A model generated the notes under the pieces. The model ran no database searches. It was not told the origin of the DNA and saw only the letters and a program-made list of their open reading frames with translations. Below, piece after piece: positions 12,788 through 30,700 of a stretch of 64,000 bases of DNA. Source of the DNA: Flaccisagitta enflata. Its lineage: Eukaryota; Chaetognatha; Sagittoidea; Aphragmophora. The first letter of the stretch is position 1. Each line of letters starts with the position of its first letter. The stretch lies in the NCBI GenBank assembly GCA_965153355.1, contig OZ231126.1, positions 65,906,001 to 65,970,000 on the forward strand. The letters are read 5' to 3'. The position numbers were made by a program, and so were the translations under genes.

Positions 12788-14412
12788 AAAATCTGATCAG
12801 TATCTGGGTCCGCGACGGAAGGGGGTTATAGATCACCAATTCCATAAGATCGCTATGACCAAAAGATCGCTAACCCCGTAAGTTTGCTAAAACTATAATT
12901 AAGAGCCTCCATACAAAGTTTCATGCACATCCGATGAAAAATGGCAAAGTTATGCACATTTTTCACTTTTAGGCTAGTAGGGTGGTTGGGTGGTAAACTG
13001 GTTTGGATAAATAGTGTGCATATGTTGAGGTCTTTCATTTAGAGACTCCATACCAAGTTTCAACCAAATTGGTTGAAAAATATCCAACTTATGCAAGTTT
13101 TTAACTTTTACGCCGGTAAGCTGGTTGGGTGGTAGGTGGGTTTGGCTGGTTGGCATGCTCAAACATAAATAAATCACATACATGCTGCGTCCTTCCATTT
13201 AGAGACTCCATACCAAAGTTCAACCTAATTGGTTAAAAACGCCAAAGATATGCACATTTTTCACTTTTAGGCTGGTAGGCTGGTTGAGTGGTAGGCTGGT
13301 TTGACAGGATAAATAGTGTGCATATGTTGAGTTCTTCCATTTAGAGACTCCATATCAAGTTTCAACCAAATTGATTGAAAAATGACAAAGTTATGCAAGT
13401 TTTCACTTTTTGGTAGGTAGGCTGGTTGGGTGGTAGGTCAGTTTGGCCAGTTAGCATGCTCAAATGCATATAAATCACATACGTATGATGAGTCCTTCCA
13501 TTTGGAGACTCCACACCAAATTTCAACAAAATCGGTTGAAATGCCAAAGATATGCACATATTTCATTTTTAGGCTGGTAGGCTGGTTGGGTGGTAGGCTG
13601 GTTTAACAGGATAAATAGTTTGCATATGCTGAGTCCTTCCATTTAGAGACTCCATACCAAGTTTCAACCAAATCAGTTGAAAAATGACAAAGTTACGCAA
13701 GTTTTTCACTTTAAGGCCGGTTGGCTGGTTGGGTGGTAGGTCGGTTTGGCCGGTTAGCATGCTCAAATGCATATAAATCATATACATATGTTGAGGCCTT
13801 CCATTTAGAGACTCCATACCAAATTTCAGCCAAATCGGTTGAAAAATGCCAAAGTTATGCACGTTTTTCACTTTTAGGCCAGTAGGCTGGTTGGGTGGTA
13901 GGCTGGGTTAACAGGATAAATAGTTTGCATATGCTGAGTCCTTCCATTTAGAGACTCCATACCAAGATTCAACCAAATCAGTTGAAAAATGACAAAGTTA
14001 CGCAAGTTTTTCACTTTTAGGCCGGTTGGCTGGTTGGGTGGTAGGTCGGTTTGGCCGGTTAGCATGCTCAAATGCATATAAATCATATACATATGTTGAG
14101 GCCTTCCATTTAGAGACTCCATACCAAATTTCAGCCAAATCGGTTGAAAAATGCCAAAGTTATGCGCGTTTTTCACTTTTAGGCCGGTAGGCTGGTTGGG
14201 CCGGTTGGGTTGGTCGGATCACAAAAATCGGATAGGATGTAAAGCGCCTTACCCTAGCACAACTTCCCACCAAATATGAACCAAATCGGTCAAAGCATAA
14301 AAAAGTTATCCATTTTTTAAAATCCGGGACGACAACGACAACGACGACGACGACGACGACACCCACCCGCCTTGAATTATAGTCCGCGTCGGAATGATAT
14401 TCCGTCGCGGAC
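12788..14412 (+). mobile_element. Hairpin-ended element built of ~160 bp tandem units (copy 1)
   Basis: 5' GTCCGCGACGGAA (12808-12820) is the exact complement of TTCCGTCGCGGAC at the 3' hairpin end (14400-14412). The hairpin's left arm is GTCCGCGTCGGAAT, one mismatch. The body is about nine copies of a ~150-165 bp unit (TTCCATTTAGAGACTCCATA...), then an (ACG/ACA)n microsatellite just before the hairpin. Confidence 0.68.
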
Positions 14413-14550
14413 AAAAAATTCAACAATTTTAAAAGAGTAGTTCTATAAAAAGGTTTTCTTCAGATAAACATTTTTACTTTTTGTTTCTCACTTTATATAA
14501 ACTAAGGGGTTGACAATGGGGTATGGAATTCCCTCGCGGCTTACATTAGG

Positions 14551-14669
14551 AAACTAGGCCGAGTAGGCCAATAAGGTGCGCCATGTGGATCATCCAAAAA
14601 TTGCGTTACCACCTAACAGACCGACTGACTAACGGACACAGCCAGTTGTAGAGATGCTTTAGCGCACCT
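14551..14669 (+). mobile_element. Small hairpin element, GGTGCGCC variant
   Basis: 5' segment AGGTGCGCC pairs with 3' GCGCACCT; related copies read GGTGCGAC...GTCGCACC at these positions. Confidence 0.6.
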
Positions 14670-14679
14670 AAAAATTTTG

Positions 14680-16400
14680 TACCAAACTATGGGATCAATC
14701 AGGTTTTTTTCTTGCAGAATTTCAGCTTTATCTATTTGCTTGATTTGCAAAACCAATCTGGGATTTAATCCTGGAACCTTTAAATGAACTGATAATATTA
14801 AATCTGCAGTCCAGTAAGTTAAACACAAGACCAATTCCAACAGCTGTTTAAGCAGAGTGAATTTGATTTTGTAAATTCAAGAGAAATTTCTATCCACTGA
14901 ACTGTTGAACTCCATCATCAACCGTATACGACAAACATACAGTTTCATTTCAACTGCATAAATAGCATTTAGGATGGTAGGGCCCCCATATTTCCAAGTA
15001 TAGACTACATCTACTGTACCTGAAACTACCCGAGTGAAAGCGCGGCCAACCGACTGACCAGACGTGGAGTACCGACGCTTATGCATCTTGGTCCATCGTG
15101 AAAACAGTACTTTCCGGCCTTACTACCTATGCCATACACACACACGCTAGCATGCGGCTAAAAATATGCTCCAATGAAAATGACGCATCAAGTTGCGAGG
15201 TCGGGCTTGTTTCAAATTCATTCGTTATTGGACCTAGGTCTTCGCTTCAAATCGTGTCTCTTTTATTATTCAAATTCTGATAGAGATACTTCCTTTTCTT
15301 CATTCATCGCTGTCTCAATTATAACTTAGTGTGGACAGGGGAAAGTATTTTTGGGCTAATCGGTAATTTCTCGCCCAAACCTCTCAAAATGTCTAAACAA
15401 GGCCAAGTAGGCCAATAAGGTGCGACGTGTGGATCGTCGAACGAATGCGTTACCGACCAACCAACCAACCGACCAGTCGACCACGGACAGCCAGTTATGG
15501 AGGTGCTTTGTCGCACCTAAAAATTTAGTCATAATCTGATTAAGAGTCTTTTTCTCTCCTTTTCCGCAACTGAAGCAATCGATTTTTTCCCCTAAAAAGG
15601 GACCAAGTTTTTTTCTGAACGGTTTTATCCCGCTACAACTAATCCATGACCAAAAATCGTTATTACACGGAAAATTTACAATATCGTCGCGATCAGGTGG
15701 GCAGGGGCGTACAACCACCTTACCCCCTGTTCCACACAGACGACCCTCCCACACAGAGTCACAACCGTACCACCTTAGATGCGCATTTCCCAACTACCTT
15801 TCTCGAACGTGACGATCAGACGGACAAAGCTCTTGATTTAATATTGTGAGTATAAACGATTCATCTTCTGCACAAAGCTTAGAACTACATCAAATGCTTT
15901 ACTGATTTTCTCGGTTTTATCATCACAAAAAAAAAGAAGAGAAAAATCATCCAATTTTTGTCTCTTCCCCCCCCCCCTTTTCTCGGCTCTCCAACCCACA
16001 ATTACTTCCTATTTCCACCCATTCTACAGCCATCCCCTTTTACTTCCCGTCTCTCAAAAAGGCCAAAGAAATACTTGCGAGACAACTGCGCAAGAAAATA
16101 ATGGATAAACATTTTAACGAGAAAAAAATAATGCTTGAAAAATGAAAGGCTGTAACTGGCCCCGTCATTCCGTCTGTCAGCTTTTTAATTGGGTTGACGT
16201 GACCGATTTCAAAAGGATCATCTTCTTAGGAAATCTAACATTCAAAACGACCAAAGATGAAAAAACCGAGGACTGCTGAATTTTTAAAAGAATTTGGTCG
16301 TGGTATTTTCCAACCAGGCCCTCTAAAAAACATTTCATCTTTAATTCAACCATCGGATTGTTGAAATTGGATTACCTATTAGACTATCATCAGCGTTTAC
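14680..16400. other. Upstream region of the receptor gene
   Basis: Apart from the small element at 15397-15518 and a decayed relative around 15690-15830 (GGTGGGCAGGGGCG, CAGACGGACAAAGC), nothing is recognisable. No clear promoter motif is placed. Confidence 0.4.
15397..15518 (+). mobile_element. Small hairpin element, GGTGCGAC type
   Basis: ACAAGGCCAAGTAGGCCAAT, AGGTGCGAC, (ACCA/ACCG)n, then GGTGCTTTGTCGCACCT before AAAAA. Confidence 0.65.
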
Positions 16401-16401
16401 C

Positions 16402-21186
<4,785 letters not shown>

Positions 21187-21793
21187 TTCTTACTCTGCAT
21201 AAATTGCGCATTGTCAACAATATTCAAGTGATATGAGAATTATGTAAATGGATCACATCGGTATTCAATCAACCGAACAATCGCAGATGAAGACGACGAC
21301 GACAACAACAACAACCACAAGCATAACGGAAATGTACGACAAAAATTTTGCCTTCTGGCACACGCCGATGCAGCGATGAAACTCATCACCCCCTCATTAA
21401 TTAGATTTCATTTGTCACTCACTTAACCACTTGAATTCACCACCTATCATGTAACTGCCATGATTGACGGCGCTGTCGGATTCTAAATTATATACCCCCG
21501 TAAAATTTAGTTGCCAGTTCATGATTTTATCAAAGTGTTCTTTCTGTCTCAATTGTCCCCCTGCGTCATAAAATGGACCGATTAAAGAGAAATCTTGAAA
21601 AACCTCGTTTTCTGGGAATCTTCTTACTGCTGTCCTTTAATCCTGCACAATGAGGCTTGTTGCATGCCAAAGTGGCAAGCCAAAGTTTAAAGTGATCGTA
21701 AAAATGTCTCGAAAGGGTTTTTTTTTTAAGGCTGTCACAGACGGAATTGAATTGGCTAAGACCGGGCAGACCATATAAGTTTCTTGATCATAC
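21187..21793. other. Interval between the receptor stop and the last visible carrier exon
   Basis: Searched by eye on the minus strand for the missing third carrier signature and the C terminus; none found. Confidence 0.5.
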
Positions 21794-24700
21794 CTGAGAC
21801 AGTTCCTGCGGCAAGAAGGGAGAGTAACGAGTTTTGGCCGTTTTCATCAGCGAAGGCGGCCTTTGTATGAGCGTAACAGGGAAAGTAAATGGCAGAAAAC
21901 GGAATGTCGCGGAGGAAGCAAGCTCTAGCACCCTGTGCAAGTGAGAAAATTTAAAATATATTTACAGAGATATGATTCTTGATAAGAGTCATAGCCCACC
22001 CAACCTACAAGAAGATGAAGGGTTTTCCTCGCAAGATGGACCACTATTCAACAAGGCCAAGTAGGCCAATAAGGTGCGCCGTGTGATCGTCGAACGAATG
22101 CGTTACCAACAGACAGACAGACCAACGGACACAGCCAGTTATAGAAGGGCTTTGGCGCACTTTTCAACTTTTCAACTAGTTAGCTCAACAATGCTTACTT
22201 TATAGAGACCCAGAAAACCGAGTTCCCTGATGACGGAGAAGGCTGAAACGCGTGGCCCCGTCGTAATTTCGCCGGCCACTTGGAGGCGAATTTTGACGAT
22301 TTCCAGTGGATTCGTGAACATCACTTGAGACGCACCTGCCTGAGCCAAAATATGACCACATTGATGGATGATGAGAAACTGAGAGAATGAATCACGATGC
22401 ACCAATCGTGTCAGATCTGTTCACTGCTCCCGGACAGAGTTAGTAACATTTAATGGCTTGGCGAGCGACTGAGAAGTTGTATGTTGGTCGGTCGGTAGGT
22501 AACATTGATCGCTTAGAACTACTGCACCCGCCCACTCAAAAAAGCCTGGTTTACTTCCTGGCAACCTCTTTTCATGAAAGCGTTTGAGAGCCCTACTTGA
22601 AACGGGGGTTGGCTTTCTCAATATACATTTAAAACAAATTCAACGAACAGCTGACAGTAGCACGTCCTCATTCTAGTTTTTGGTTTAGTATTCTAGTTTT
22701 TGGTTTAATAGAAATGTTGTCCAACTATCATACTTACACAACCGCCAGCCAACATTTCTCCTACAAACGGCAGATGGCCCTTGTTGTAATACTTGATTTT
22801 TTCTCGGACTAGATCGTTCGTCTGCATAACAGAGGGGAGTTGGAAAAGGGAATGAAGAATTGAGGAGTGGTATAAAGTGGTGAAGATAGAAGAACAATAA
22901 GACGGGCGTCAGGTTGATATTTACGTACACCAAAGGCAAAGAGTGATAACTTCATTGTTAAGTTCCTTCACACATGGAACCTGAAACGGATGGCATAAGG
23001 GAGTACTCACCGTGAGCTTGATGGCCTTTTCGGGTGCAACGCCTACCAATTGCGGAAGTATACCTCGATACAGTCCTCGAAAGCCCTCCCATTTGATTAC
23101 TTTGGAAAAACAATCGAAACTGAAATTGATAAGAAGCATAAAAAGGTTAATGAACAAGTGACGCGGGGGTCACAATACATTTGCAGACGGATGGGCAGGG
23201 GCGTCCAACACCCATCCACACCCCAAACAAAAGCGCTTGTTTCTCCATTTTTCGACTCGATCACCACGGACGGACAGACGGACAAAACCTCTTATAGAGT
23301 TGCGCGTCCGCAACTAAAAACAAGGAGTTGAAGGAGGAAACAAGAAGATGAATTCAAATCTGATTTTTGATTATGAATTGAGAAGTACAAAAACATTGCC
23401 GGAATTGAATGATACCTGTTCTTGTACATAACTTCTCCGACCATACTATGCCCCAGCTGCGGGGTTCTTTGATTTTGCATCCGCGTTTTGACTAGATCGA
23501 TTGGATAAACCGCGGTGGCCCCCGTAGCTGAAAAGTGAATTAAGCCATTCAATTGAAGCGTTAGTATAGAGGCAACAATGGGATAAGTGCAGAGATACCC
23601 CCTTCCCACATTGACCGCCTGAATTTTTATCATTAGCCATGTAAGTGAACTAAACGTTCTTCGGCAGAAATACATGGGTTACACGCTTTTGATTGAGTAA
23701 CAACCTTGTTTATAACAACGTTGAGGCTCAAATTGTTGAAAAAATAAGAACATTACTAGCAACATCGTCAGCTTTAGAAAACGAAAAATATAACAACAGC
23801 CTCATGTCAAACCAAAAACAACCTCTTTTAAAATCGCTGTTAATCGAGTTGCTTTGACTTATCACATGCGGCGGTTTCATAGAACAAGGCCGGATACACG
23901 GCTACCCCAGTCGCGTGCGGGTGGGCAGGGGCTGTAATTGAGGTCACCAGATTATTTGGGCAGGAGCAGTGAGGCCAAAAACCGCAAAGACCCCAAAAAA
24001 GTAAAGTGTGACGGACGGACGAACGGACAGACCGACAAAGTGGGTTGTAGAGTCGCGTAGCACGCGACTAAAAAATTATTTTTTCTTTGGTTACTGAATC
24101 GCCTTTGTTAAAATACCCTTTTTTCTGGTTTTGAATGGTTGTACTCCTTTAATTTCCTAGTTCTCGGTTACGTATTCCACAGAAAGCAGCGTTAGGAATG
24201 CTGTAAGGTTCATAAACATCCAAAACAATTCTTATTTGATAAGATACAAAGAAATACCCTTTTTTCTGGTTTTGAATGGTTGTACTCCTTTAATTTCCTA
24301 GTTCTCGGTTACGTATTCCACAGAAAGCAGCGTTAGGAATGCTGTAAGGTTCATAAACATCCAAAACAATTCTTATTTGATAAGATACAAAGAAATGATA
24401 GAACATAACAACAATTTAACAACAATTAGAACCTCCTATCTTCATTTAAATAACAGCATTGAGTCTCAGAAAAAAATAACCCGTTGTTACTCGGTCAAAA
24501 GCGTGTAGTCTGTCGGTCAATACTTCCATCTTAGCCTAGGTTGCTCTTTTGTTTGCATGGCAAGTCCGAGTCAAGTCTGCGTCGAAATCCCATAGCAACC
24601 GAGAATTAAACAGGGAGAAATCTGACGAAAAAATCTATACTTGGTTAATGCAAGAGCAATTCAGATAGCTTTTCAACCCGGAAACCCTACGCTTTTAGAG

Positions 24701-27700
24701 AAATCATAAACGCATAAAATGGAAGAGTATCATTCTGGCGAAGAGGCCACATTTGTGGTGGATGAGGTGAGCTCAATCAACATGACACATCAAATTTCCC
24801 TTCTCTTTTGAGCCTAATCATTCAGCCTTCTTCTAAACTATTGAGTTTCATGATATCCGCAAATGTAAAAATCCACATAACTTCATGATCAGATCAGCAC
24901 CATCATTAAAGATTCGATCGAAAATGCAATTGGGGGCAACGCATATCAGCAGACAAAGATCAACCAGTGGACGTCGAATGTGGTTGAACACTGCCTCAAC
25001 CACTTGACCAAGCTCAACAAGCCCTTCAAATACATCGTTACTTGCAACATCATGCAGAAGAATGGCGCAGGCCTCCACACGGCATCATCCTGCTTCTGGG
25101 ATAACGGCACCGACGGATCTTGCACCGTTAGATGGGAAAACAAAACCATGTACTGCATCGTTTCCGTCTTTGGATTGCAAATTTAGAGACGAAGTTCCGA
25201 CGATAGATTTATTTTCAGCGGGACAATTTCTATTCGCAGACGTGACAAGTCATAATTAGTATCAGTCAAAGAACACGCTTATGGACACCAGCTTTGGTAG
25301 AATTGAAACCGGTTAGTAAAAGTCAGAAGAGAAGCTTTAACTTACCGGAATCAAAGAACTGGTGATAAGGAGGGAAGCCATATCTCTCCAATTACAAGGA
25401 TATGAGATCTGAAATTTTTCTGTGGTGTGCACCTATAGTACCCCCACCCCCCGTAAGGGTTTGGAGCTGTTCCGGGCAATTTTTGTTTTTGGTTGTCAAA
25501 ATTTTTTTATTTCTTAAAATCACTATTGTAGGCCAAAAAATTTGTTTCAAAATTTTATTTTTATGTAACATGTAGTCAATAGCCAGAGCTACAAATTCCA
25601 TTTTTTGAAAAATATTTTTGGCCAATTTTTAAGGGAATGGCACTAAAAAAACCAAAATTTCAAAAAAATGAAAAATCGCTATATTTTCTAAAATAATTGG
25701 CTTAGCATAATAATTTTTGGCATGGAAGTAGTCCTGAGAACCCTTAATGTGTATGCAAAATTTCAACTCCCAAACTTGAATTTTAAAGGAGTTATGGGAT
25801 AAAAAACATTTTTTCTTATCAAATTTTTTTTTGTGAACCATTTTTCATGAAATTTCATAGACAAACAAAGTAATTGATATTTTTTTGCTTCCAAAAAAAT
25901 TTTGGGCACTGCAACCCCTTAAAAATCTTTTTTTCTCAAAAATTGCTAAATTGACTATTTTTCTAGGTTGAATAAAAACTGTTCCTGTTATCCAATCAAC
26001 TTCATTTTTGGAGGGATTATCAACCTACATCTGCAGTAACTATGTTTCAAATTTCAAGTAAATCAGATAATTCGTTCCGGAGATATTCAAGTTCAAAGTG
26101 GAAAGGGCGAGCTAAAATCACTGTTTCTGTGGTATAAGTCTTCATTGACGGTTAGCTACAAGTGTCTCAAAAAGGTAACATTTAATCGATATAGATAAAG
26201 TCACTCCAAAATTGTTGCAAATAGGTGTTGAATATGTCCCTGCAGCATAACCAACAAAATTTTTGGATTTCACAATATTTGAAAAAATAGGCACCAAAAA
26301 AACTGCAAAAAATGCCTTTTTTTTGCCACATTTTTGGGGTGTAACGCATATTAAACGACATCCCCATCCAAATTTTTTGTGGCATAGTAGTCCATGATAG
26401 GACAGATGTCCCCCCCAAAATTTATTCATTTCCGTCACGCTTTAAGCACAAAAAATTTGGGTTTAAAATGGCAAAAAAATGCGATTTTTTGAATTTTTTA
26501 AGCTTTTTTTGAGGTGTAATGCATATCAAACGACATCCCCATCCCCAAATTTTTTGTGGCATAGTAGTACATGATAGGACAGATGTCCCCAAAAAAATTT
26601 ATTTATTTCCGTCACGCTTTAAGCACAAAAATTTTGGTTTAAAATGGCAAAAAATGCAATTTTTTGAATCATTTAAGCTGTTTTTGGGGTGTAATGCATA
26701 TTAAACGACATCCCCATCCCCAAACTTTTTGTGGCATAGTAGTCCATGATAGGACAGATGTCCCCCCAAAAATGTATTCATTTCTGTCACGTTTTAAGCA
26801 CTAAAATTGTGGTTTAAAATGGCAAAAAAAGCGATTTTTTGAATTTTTTAAGCTGTTTTTGGGGTGTTATGCATATTAAACGACATCCCCATCCCCAAAT
26901 TTTTTGTGGCATAGTAGTTCATGATAGGTCAGATGTCCCCCAAAAATTTATTCATTTCTGTCAAGCTTTAAGCACAAAAATTTTGGTTTAAAATGGCAAA
27001 AAATGCCATTTTTTTTTAATTATTTAAGCTGTTTTTGGAGTGTAACGCATATTAAACGACATCCCCATCCCCAAACTTTTTGTGGCATAGTAGTCCATGA
27101 TAGGACAGATGTCCCTCAAAAAATTTTTTCATTTCCGTCACGCTTTAAGCACAAAAATTTTGGTTTAAAATGTCAAAAAATGCGATTTTTTTGAATTTTT
27201 TAAGCTGTTTTTGGGGTGAATGCATATTAAACGACATCCCCATCCCCAAATTTTGTGTGCTTAAAGGGTGACGGAAATGAATAAATTCTTTGGGGACATC
27301 TGTCCTATCATGGACTACTATGCCACAAAAAGTTTGGGGATGGGGATGTTGTTTAATATGCATTACACCTCAAAAACAGCTTTAAAAAATTCAAAAATCA
27401 CGTTCTATGCCATTTTAAACCAAAATTTTGTGCTTAAAGCGTGACGGAAATGAATAAATTTTTGAGACATCTGTCTATGAACTACTATGCCACAAGAATG
27501 GGGATGAGATAATAGTTTTCTATGCGTTACACCCAAAACAGCAAATAATTAAAAAATCGCATTTTATTTTAAACAAAATTTTGGTAAGTGTGACGAAATG
27601 ATTAAATTTTGGGGGGGACATCTGTCCTATCATGGACTACTATGCCACAAACAATTTGGGGATGGGGATGTCGTTTTGTATGCGTTACACCCCAAAAATG

Positions 27701-30700
27701 TGGCAAAAAATGCCAAAAAAAGGCATTTTTTGCAGTTTTGGTGCCTATTTTTTAGAGATTGTGAAATCCAATAATTTTGGTTGGTTATGCTGCAGGGACA
27801 CATTCAACACCTATTTGCAACAATTTTGGAGTGACTTTATTTATATCGATTAAATGTTACCTTTTTGAGACACTTGTAGCTAACCATCAATGAAGACTTA
27901 TACCACAGAAACAGTGATTTTAGCTCGCCCTTTCCACTTTGAACTTCAATATCTCCGGAATGAATTATCCGATTTACTTGAAATTTGAAACATAGTTACT
28001 CCAGATGTAGGTTGATAATCCCTCCAAAAATGAAGTTGATCGGATAACAGGAACAGTTTTTATTCAACCTAGAAAAATAGCCAATTTTAGCAATTTTTGA
28101 GAAAAAAAATTTTTTTTAAGGGGTCGCAGTACCCAAATTTTTTTGGGAAGCAAAAAAATATCAATTACTTTGTTTGTCTGTGAAATTTCATGAAAAATGG
28201 TTCACAAAAAAAAATTTTATAAGAAAAAATGTTTTTTACCAAAAATTATCAAAATTTCAAAATCCCATAACTCCTTTAAAATTCAAGTATGGGAGTTGAA
28301 ATTTTGCATACACATGGAGGGTTCTCAGGACTACTTCCATGCCAAAAATTATTATGCTAAGCCAATTATTTTAGAAAATATAGCGTTTTTTCATTTTTTT
28401 GAAATTTTGTTTTTTTTAGTGCCATTCCCTTAAAAATTGGCCAAAAATATTTTTCAAAAAATGAAATTTGTAGCTCTGGCTATTGACTACATGTAACATA
28501 AAAATAAAATTTTGAAACAAATTTTTTGGCCTACAATAGTGATTTTAAGATATAAAAAATTTTTGACAACCAAAAACAAAAAATGCCCGGAACAGCTCCA
28601 AACCCTTACGGGGGGTGGGGGTACTATAGGTGCACACCACAGAAAAATTTCAGATCTCATATCCTTGTAATTGGAGAGATATGGCTTCCCTCCTTATCAC
28701 CAGTTCTTTGATTCCGGTACTGTATATTCTATATACCGTCAGGAACCATACAATTTTGATGCCCCTTCCACCAATAACGCTTCCATTTTGCAGTTCAAAT
28801 ACCAACATTATCCCATAATCATTCGTTATGCGTATTTTGTTTCTAACTAATCCTTAATATTTGCACCCCATTTGACTGTAGCGGAAACTTTGAAAAAAAG
28901 GTTTACAAAAACTGATGTCATGATGCGGTAAGAAAGACGCAATGGCCTCATCAAATGAAGTAGAGGTGGCAACATTCCACTCGCCGCCTGACGAGGTCAG
29001 AGAAGAGGCTAGGACAAGTAGTGTAGGCCCTGACAGATTGTATTCGACAGGAGACAAAGAGGTAACTGAACAGGTGGCCTCTTCAGCAGGAGATGCGAGG
29101 GTGGCATCAAGGGGCGTAACATTCAGTTCTCCCGAGTCAAATGCGGCGACTCCATCACGATGGAACTCCAACAAAATGCAGCAAAAGCAAAAACGTGGCA
29201 GTAAGAGCAGCATCGTGTCCTCGACAACAATGGCAGCGCCTCTTCGCCATGGAGAAGAATCTTCTCTGACGGCTGGAATGAGCGTTAGTGGAAAAGGAGA
29301 GCGTGAAACTACCGAAAGCGGTCAAAGCGAAAGAGCAAACAGTAAACGACTCGAGATGGCGTGGAGACGAGAAACATACAGGTATAAAAGCAGACAAAAC
29401 GCGACTCGCCTAAGAATCATAGAAAGGCTTTAACGAAAGTTTGTATGCGGATGCACTTGACAATACATAGTATGAAAGAAAGGTTGAGCAGTGATTTCGT
29501 CTAACTTATCGAAGGATGAGAGCATTTGGAGCCCTCTTTAATGTTTCAAAACAATTCCTAATGAACTGCTGGATAGTTAGGTACTAGAAAAGTTAACATT
29601 GACTGCCTTTCGCTTTTAATTGTAAACAGTGGAGGTATGGACATGGAAAGTGCCGGATACGGACGTGGGTCATCATCGTTCAGAGTTCTTCGCACTGCTG
29701 GGGATGACCCGACGGATTCATCTGACGCTTATTCATTGCCAGGTATGGATAATACCGAGTATAAAGGATCAAAGTAAATGAAGCCGGTCTATAGGTTACC
29801 GAATGAATTTATATGTTCTTCCATTTTCAGTCGGAGGGCAACTTCCAACATTGTTTGCTTGCGCATGGAAAGTCAAGATACCACATGTGGTGAGTGAAAA
29901 AGTATTGCAAATACAGTAAATCTAAACGCCTTTACGAATCTCAACTGGTTCCGAGGTCAATGTTGAATGCATGCTAATTCGACAGGGTGATCAAAAATCG
30001 ATGGATATGGAGGCGGAGGCAGTGATTGGCGATCGCGGACAATTCCCCACGCAGTCAGACATCAAGAAATCCGTTTCAAATGCCTATCTTAGACTGGTGG
30101 CCTCGGATTTTCAATTTGGCGATGACGGTACAAAGAGACAGAAAGAGACAGACAGACAGACAGACACGGGCAACGAGAAATGGTCAGTTAGAAAGAAACA
30201 GAAGTAGAAAGAAGTAGGAAGAAGTAGAAAGAAGTGGAGAGATACAGAGAGATGGACAATTAGATAAACATGGATAGATGGACCATAGCCAAGACAAAGA
30301 CAAACAGACAAAAATAAAAATTCCGAAAGAAAAAATGATATGAGGTTAGAATGATAGAAAGTAATCATGCAACTAAGAAAGTAATCATGCAACTAAGAAA
30401 GTAAAAGACAGAAAAAACGTTTATTCATTCTTACAGTCATCAAGTCGCGCGTACCGGAGACTCTGCCATACGATATGAAGCGTTTGCGCAGCATATTTGA
30501 TCCATCGGACATCGTGGATCGTGACACGCATTACCGACGGGGCGCCGACACGCCCAGTAGCACTTCCAGCATGTACTCGCTGGCCGCACCAATCGGACCC
30601 AAGTGGCTAGTGGGCAAAAGAAAGAAACCCGCTGGAATCGTGGCCGGGGCACTCGAACACGCTCAACGGTAGGAAACGGTTACGACCCCAACATTTCATC

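Noticed and set aside
12853-14426. Minus-strand frames with repeated [19 protein letters not shown] peptides, also 38799-39747
   Set aside because: Frames come from the ~160 bp tandem unit; stops and shifts differ between units and no domain is recognisable, so they are treated as non-coding.
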